Shown piece by piece: positions 57,691 through 64,000 of a stretch of DNA of 64,000 bases (position 1 is the stretch's first letter; the number at the start of each line of letters is the position of its first letter). The notes beneath the pieces are model-generated. The model made no database searches, was not told the origin of the DNA, and saw nothing but the letters and a program-made list of their open reading frames with translations. This DNA comes from Impatiens glandulifera. Taxonomy: Eukaryota; Streptophyta; Magnoliopsida; Ericales; Balsaminaceae. A program made the position numbers and the translations under genes. The stretch spans positions 37,669,382 through 37,733,381 of the forward strand of contig NC_061863.1 in assembly GCF_907164915.1 (NCBI RefSeq), read 5' to 3'.

Positions 57691-60079
57691 GAAATAAATT
57701 TTATAAAGTAAGTTTTAATAGTTAGAGTATTTTGTTTTTTAAAATGATATCGTCTTTTGAGGGGGTAGAGGACATAATGCGAAATCTCTTTCTCGAGCGT
57801 AAACAAAAAACGAATCCCTTCCAAAAATTCTTGTACAAATACGTTTATACACGTATCATTTTATTAATTTACATAAAATCACATGGCAAATATGATTTTA
57901 AATAAATATTCTTTTAAATTAAGATATGTTTAATTAATTTAAATCGTGTTTGATCAAATTGTTATTTTGTCCCCAAATTATTAAAATTTAGACAAAATTA
58001 TTTATTTTTACATAATTAATTTCAAAATATTTTAAAAGAATATTTTCTTTTAAAGAAGCCTAAAATGCAAACCAAGGTTAAAACGCATCAAACCTCGAGC
58101 CAACCCACAATATTCCCTGCATTACAACGTGTCATCCAAACACGTGACCAACATGCAATTGGGGAGAGATTCCTAGGGATACTACAACTTTCTTGCCGAC
58201 TCTTCTAGGTAATGATTACTCCTTTTATTTTATAAAATAAACCAAATTGTGGCTATATAAACTTTTCTTTATAACATTTAAAGAACCTTCACAATAGCCT
58301 ACCTTATGGGGTACATCAACCCAAAAGGTACTTAAGTTTTACACTAATAATTGCCAAAACCCAAATAGGTATATCACCCAGAATTACGTGATGGAGTACA
58401 AGATCGAAACTATGTACTTCTATCAATTATGAAGATTGATAATACTGGTCTATGATCGAGAGATGTTGCGAGAGGAAAATTAAGAACCCGGAGTGGATCT
58501 CTCCCGTCGGCTTAGATATATCCCTCGAGATTCAATATTAGTGATGATGGGGAGAGATTCCAACCTAAACCTAGACAAAAACCTTAGCACACAAAACCTG
58601 GTTACTTTACCCAACCGTTGATTGACGTGGCCAAACAATAGAGCCTCAACAAAATCAAACATGCACGTGCTTATTTATTATACATGCATATATCTATAAT
58701 AGATATAATAAACATCTATAAGCATATTTTCTTTTATCTAAATCAAAATGACATGTTTGACAAAGTTGATTATACAATCGCAAAATGGCTCTTCTAGAAA
58801 ACGAAGATATGTTCATCTAAAGTCATCATTTCTACAAAAGGGAATGGTTCTATTGAACCTACGGTCTCAGTACCGCTTTCAAATTCACCCACTTTAAAAT
58901 TCATCATAACTTCATGATAGAGATCGCCAAATCTATCTAACCATTGAACAATTTAAGGCCATTATGATGATAAAAAACAAGAACATCATAAGACTTAAAC
59001 TTTACATGGAATCCATGTCCCTCTCAACGAAGAATTTAGGTATGCGAAGACCACGGTAGATAAGAGTCTAGCAAGAGCTTACCTCCATCTTCCACTATGG
59101 GTGAGCTTAGCCACTTAGACTGGTGAAATCCCACTAAATTTTGTCATAGCAGTCATGTTGACTCACATTCTCCTCGCCCCAACGGGCGGTCGTGCGCCAT
59201 CCGCCAGAATAGTGGAAGAAGCCTACCATCTTAGGGCAGGATAAGGATCCCACTAGCGTCATCTTAGATGAAACGCTTTTAGGACTAAATGAATCCTATT
59301 TCGCCTACCACCTCAACAAAAGAGGAGCTCCAATCATTTTCTACATTTAGCTTCTGGAAAAACAGAATGTATACCTCCTCCACTTCCTAACAATGTGATG
59401 AACTCAAAACCTCTAATATCGATGCATGAGGGGTGCTAAACCGAAAAAACTTGTCAACGACAACGACGCCATACGTGAGTTTTTGTCCTAGTATGGTATT
59501 AAGAAGATGATTTTCCTCATGGATGATCAACCATGATCATGCTTATCGGACTTGAATGAATCACTTTTTACTACATTAGTGAACTGTTTAAACAATTCGG
59601 GCGAGACTGTATGCCTCCCGGAAACTACATGATCGGCATAGACAGGCCCATCGAGCAAAAAAACTTTGTCATCTTCCTTGACTTGTGGAACAACGTGGTC
59701 AAATAGGGTATCTCTAAAGATAGAAAAAACTGCCTCAACCAGATCATCAAAGAATTCTGACATCAATAAGAGGAGGAAGTAGAAAGTGAAGATTCCACCA
59801 CCTCCACCGGCTGTATCTCAGAAGTGGTGGATTCTTGATAATTCCTATACTAGTTCTCTAAGAGACAGACGACATGAAGTCTTAACAACCTGAAGCGAAA
59901 TTGACTTCCAGCTTAGTTTCATGAAAACCCATGTGGTTAATCTTTCTAGATCATCTAATGATCCAAGAAGGGATAACAAGCACAGAGCTTTAAACCCCGA
60001 TGTTATTCTTCTTGCTTAGTTAAAGATGAACAATACTAATATTTCCATCTAGGAAATCATGATGTATTCTATCGACTAT
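57691..60079. other. Region without recognisable genes, left of the Gypsy pol
   Basis: AT-rich. TGGCTATATAAACTTTTC at about 58250 looks like a TATA box and may belong to the 5' LTR of the Gypsy element, with CCTACCTTATGGGGTACATC after it. I could not fix LTR ends, a primer site or a gag reading frame. ORFs at 58480-58662 and 59527-59766 are on the opposite strand and show no family motif. The position suggests degraded LTR, leader and gag sequence. Confidence 0.4.
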
Positions 60080-63000
60080 CGAGAAATTATTGGTAGCTTC
60101 TAAATAACGATTTACATAGCCGATACACCTTTTGAGGTTAATTCTGCATAATTACTATGCGACCATCCTATAATCTAATCTTAGGACGACCGTGGTTGCA
60201 TCAGACCAAGGCTATGACCTCCACCCTAAATAAAAAATACAATTCATGGATAATGACAAACGCGTCACCATATATGGTGAACAATACGTCACAACCATCG
60301 TCGAATCAACTTACTCTACTAACCCCGAGATTGAGTTAAGTGGATTTGATATTTGTCATATATTTAGGCAAGGTCAGGACACATCTAACGTTCCTGACTT
60401 TACACCATATAGTTCCATCTCCATGCGTCTCATGAAGAAAATAAGATAGTTCCCAGGAATGGGTTTAGGGTGCAATGCTACTAGTATGAATTCTTTCCTT
60501 GGTCTTATTACTATTTAGACAACTTTGGTATCAGATTGGTTATACTCACATTAGATAAGGTTCGTGAAAAGGTAAGATATCTAATCAATTTATACATATT
60601 CCTCCAACCCTAAATGGAAATTGCGAGAAGGGGAAACCACACTATGTTTCGATTTCCTCGAGCCATTCTTCAACCAAGTTTTACAAACCCGCTCTCTAGG
60701 TTTCGAAGTCTTTTTAAAATTTTCTTTTAATCCTAATTCATCTCTTAATATGATTAGGAAAATGAATGGTTATTTGCATGAAATACTGGAAAAGTTTTTC
60801 AGAGATCTTTCTCTAACGGAGGAAGACTTGAATGCTGATGAAGGCTCTTGTAAGATAAACTCCACAAACCTACCAGCAGCTGATAAAGCTCATGTAATCA
60901 ACATGAGAGTTGATAATGAAGACACTCTCTTTCTAGACTGTAAAAAAGTGTCTAATGTTGTAATAAATAAAGAAGTCTATAAGGAATTCATGTTGAGATG
61001 TCCTCTCCTCTTTTTTATAAAGCATCCAATAAAATAGTATAGTTCAATTTCGAATATATCTTAGATAACAATGTTTATTTCCAATATAATATTAACTTTA
61101 AAATAAAAAACTTCTTGAAACACGAGGCCGGAATTGTTTCCGCATTTGAAACAACAATCGAAATAAACCTCAATATGACGGACGATCAGCAAATTGTATT
61201 AATTGGACAAAGCTTAAGTAATGACAAAAATCATGAAATGGTAAAATTGCTAGAGGCCAACAAAGATGAGTTCGTATGGTCTTACTAGTATATTCCTAGT
61301 GTAAATCCTACAAATATTCGACATCATATCCCTCTTTATTTGGAGGCTAAACCCGCCAAACAAAATTTAGACGGATGAAAACTAAGGTTGCAACTAATTC
61401 AAGGAAGAAGTCCAGATTCAGTTGGAGGTAGGATTCCTTGAAATTGTGGACTACCCTTACATGGATAGCCAATGTGGTTCATGTCTTAAAGAAAGACGGA
61501 ATGATGCATTTATTTGTAGACTACCGCAATCTGAACAAAGCCAGCCCTAGGGAATGCATGTTTGTGTAGACTACCATGATCTGAACAAAGCCAACCCTAG
61601 GGATAATTTTCCTTTACCCCATATCATCATTCTGGTGGATCATTCCGCTGGAAATAAGCTATTGTCTTTCATGGATAGATTTTAGGATATAACCAAATCT
61701 TGATCACTGAAGAAGACAAAGAGAAGACCACATTTATCATAGAGGTAAACACGTTCTGTTTCTGGGTCATTCCCTTAGGTCTAAAAAATGTTAGGGCTAC
61801 TTACCAAAGAGTAGTCACTATTATCTTGCATGACATGGTCCACAAGGAAGTGGAGAAGTCTACATCGACGATATTATCATGAAGTCCAAAGATCACCAAG
61901 GTCATATTCCTAACTTAGACAATTTTTTGTAGAGAATTAGAAAATATTGGTTGCGGTTAAATTTAAAGAAGTGTGCTTTCGGGGTTACCACTGGTAAGAT
62001 GTTAGGTTTCCTTATTACCGAACGTAGAATAAAAATCGAGCCCTCCAAAATCGAGATCATTACGACTATGCATGTGCCTCAAAATGAGAGAGAAGTCTGA
62101 AACTTCTTCGGAAAAATCCAGTTTATCAATTGGTTCAATAGTAAAATAACTCTCACCTTTGAACCTCTTTTTAAGATACTGAAAAAGGATAAAAAAATTC
62201 CAATGGGATAAAAATTATCAACAAGAATTTGAAAAGATCAAAGACTATCTAAAGTCACCACCGATTCTTATGTCGCCAAAACCCAGTTGTTCCCTTAATT
62301 ATTAATGTCACAGTGATAGATTCGGCTACGGGCAGCCTATTGGCTCAATAAAACAATGACAAACTCGAGATCGTCATTTATTATCTAAGTAAGAGAATAA
62401 CTATAGGCTAATTGAACTATTCGACACCCAAAAAAATGTGTTGGGCACTTGAATGGATCACTAAAAGGTTGAGACATTATATGCAAGCCCACTTTATCAA
62501 GGTGGTATCCCAAATGTATCCAATCCATTATCTGTTTCAACGAACGCTACAGTCGTCTAGACTCGCCAAATGGATGATGACGATTTCTGAATATGATATG
62601 ACATATATAGTTCATAAACAAGTTAAAAGAAGCGTTGTTGTAGACTTCCTAGCTGATTAACCCATCACGGTCCAAGCTTCTTTTGAACTTGACTTTCCCG
62701 ATGACCATTTTGTTTGTGTCTTCAGACACATAGAAGCTAATGTTTGACGGAGCTTCATCCAAATATGGTTATGGAATTGGGATTCTCTTGATAGATCATA
62801 AGGAACCTATAATTATATCTCTCTTAAATTAGAATATTTTATAACCAACAATGAGGTTGAGTATGAGGAATGTCTCTCAGGTCTCAAAATCGCATACGAA
62901 AGAGGAGCAACAAAAATTGACGTAGTTGACAACTTTAACCTAGTTATATCTCAGGTTAACGAAACATACAAGTACGAGGGGAAAATCTTAAACCCTATCA

Positions 63001-63850
63001 TACTTGCCTAATTCGGTTTATCGACAAATCTTTTGTACAAGCAACAATAAGACAAAATCACTCCGCCGATGCTTTAGCTACGCTAGTTGGTATGACTCAA
63101 ATCCCTGTATAAATTAAGGAAAGACCTTTGAAGATCCGACAGAAATAGAAACCCGATCTCAACATCAGAGTGGTAGCCTCCATTCAAGTGCCCACCTAAC
63201 CATGGCTCAATATTCTTCAAAACTACATTATGTATAGAGAATATTCGTCCCATTTCCGAGCTCAAAAACAAAGAGTCCTACACCTGTATATCAACAATTA
63301 TGCTTGGATAGATAACGAGCTATAAAAATGATCTTTAGATGGTCAAAACATGATATGCGTTCATAGTCCCGAATTCGAACAAATCATAGAAAAAGTACAT
63401 GCATGAGTGTGTGGTCCACACATGAATGGACTATCCCTCGCAATGAAAATACTTTGCCTTATATATTATTGGCAAAATATAGAACAAGAATGTGTCAGCT
63501 ATGTAAAACGATGTCACCAATGTCAGATCTATGTTAATCTAAAGCATACTCCAACATCATTATTGTACAATATGACATCATCATGGCCCTTATCTACCTG
63601 GAGTATTGATGTCATCGGGAAAATTTATCCCCATGCTTCAAACGGAAACGAGTTCATACTCATGGTTATCGACTATTTTTCTAAATAGGTTGAAGCAACA
63701 TCTTATAAGATTCTGAAGTCCACTCAAGTGGCAAAGTTCATACGTGTCAAAAAAATAGTTAGATATGGCGTACCTCACGCCATTATCTTATACAATGGAA
63801 GACACTTCCAAAGAAATGATTTATCCCTCATGTTGGATCAAATCAAATTA
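60080..63850 (+). pseudogene. Ty3/Gypsy (Tat-type) pol remnant
   Basis: Protease end: ITIYIADTPFEVNS and SYNLILGRPWLHQ (60160). A spacer ORF lies at 60621-61037. Before reverse transcriptase comes HIPLYLEAKPAKQN; its fingers give DYRNLNKASP (61520) and the active site YIDD is at 61861-61872, then LNLKKCAFG. The RNase H end is ALEWITKRLRHYMQAHFIKV and RLAKWMMTISEYDMTYIV (62412-62660). A second RNase H, typical of the Tat lineage, begins FDGASSKYGYGIGIL (62745). Integrase has GPHMNGLSLAMKI, CVSYVKRCHQCQIY and the core WSIDVIGKI and FILMVIDYFSK (63407-63688). Stops and frameshifts are dense, for example TAG at 63686. Similarity ends near 63850 within the integrase core. Confidence 0.85.
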
Positions 63851-64000
63851 ACTAAAATAAACTAAGGTAATAAGCTTATTCTATGCTGACAATATTTTGA
63901 TGATTTATGTTAAACATAGTTATGATCAGGCTAAGTTGTTTATTTGTTTTGTGCAAGGACAAATATATAGACAGTGCTACTTTAAACGTGATCTAAAGGA
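63851..64000. other. Possible start of another element
   Basis: The integrase reading stops abruptly, and TGACAATATTTTGATGATTT, GTTAAACATAG and TTTTGTGCAAGGAC follow. This resembles the first bases of LTRs of SIRE-type Copia elements (TG..., TTTTGATGATGA..., TGCAGG). Only 150 bases are visible, so the call is tentative. Confidence 0.3.

Noticed and set aside
58480..59766. Minus-strand ORFs in the left part of the Gypsy region
   Set aside because: They are short and without motifs, and they run opposite to the pol remnant; no support for a gene.

Overview
The window is nuclear DNA of a flowering plant, very probably a eudicot. It is AT-rich, its genes have plant-type introns, and it consists almost entirely of nested transposable elements. 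The families seen are a Mutator-like element (MULE) with plant Ulp1 and plant-mobile-domain genes, SIRE-type Copia elements with accessory ORFs after pol, a Tat-type Gypsy element, hAT elements, and a satellite-like array. No intact host gene, tRNA or rRNA was found. The accessory ORFs resemble families I associate with asterids (for example Gesneriaceae), but the species is not determined.

Layout. Bases 1-8793 and 55950-57690 are one tandem array of units of about 780 bp with GC-rich ends. A 1.37-kb non-autonomous hAT element (5372-6741, 8-bp target duplication GTCAAAAC) sits in it, and a 274-bp MITE sits in its right part. The whole stretch 8794-55949 (47.2 kb) is a single insertion into that array. 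It has inverted termini of about 860 bp and a perfect 9-bp target duplication GTGCAAACT, the signature of a Mutator-superfamily transposon. Uninterrupted array units show the empty site.

Cargo of the giant MULE, left to right: left TIR; a captured BRCT gene fragment with introns (10224-11402); six 20-bp palindromes at 44-bp spacing; a decayed FAR1/MULE transposase (12606-14958); a 2.4-kb array of the same ~288-bp unit that builds the TIRs; a Ulp1-type C48 protease gene on the minus strand (17598-21476); a plant-mobile-domain gene, minus (23726-24783); a second, paralogous Ulp1 gene, minus (25635-28890); right TIR. Without its nested retrotransposon the element would be about 21.4 kb.

A Copia retrotransposon (element A, 29291-54993, minus, 5-bp duplication TTAGC) lies between the second Ulp1 gene and the right TIR. 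It carries gag-pol and, after pol, two related accessory ORFs, each preceded by its own TATA box. A second Copia element (B, 30711-43262, plus) lies in the second accessory ORF. B has gag and an accessory ORF, also with its own TATA box, but no pol, and its LTRs are filled with palindromic TTAGAC...GTCTAA repeats. A reversed solo LTR (37639-39665, duplication CAAAG) lies in B's accessory ORF. Nesting therefore runs array > MULE > Copia A > Copia B > solo LTR.

Right of the array, 57700-60080 has no recognisable gene and 60080-63850 is a heavily mutated Tat-type Gypsy pol. All coding regions carry stops or frameshifts, many of them TGG to TGA or TAG, as expected for old methylated transposons. 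The interest lies in the architecture: a giant MULE with protease and PMD cargo, TIR units amplified inside the element, a captured BRCT gene, and promoter-bearing accessory ORFs in the Copia elements.
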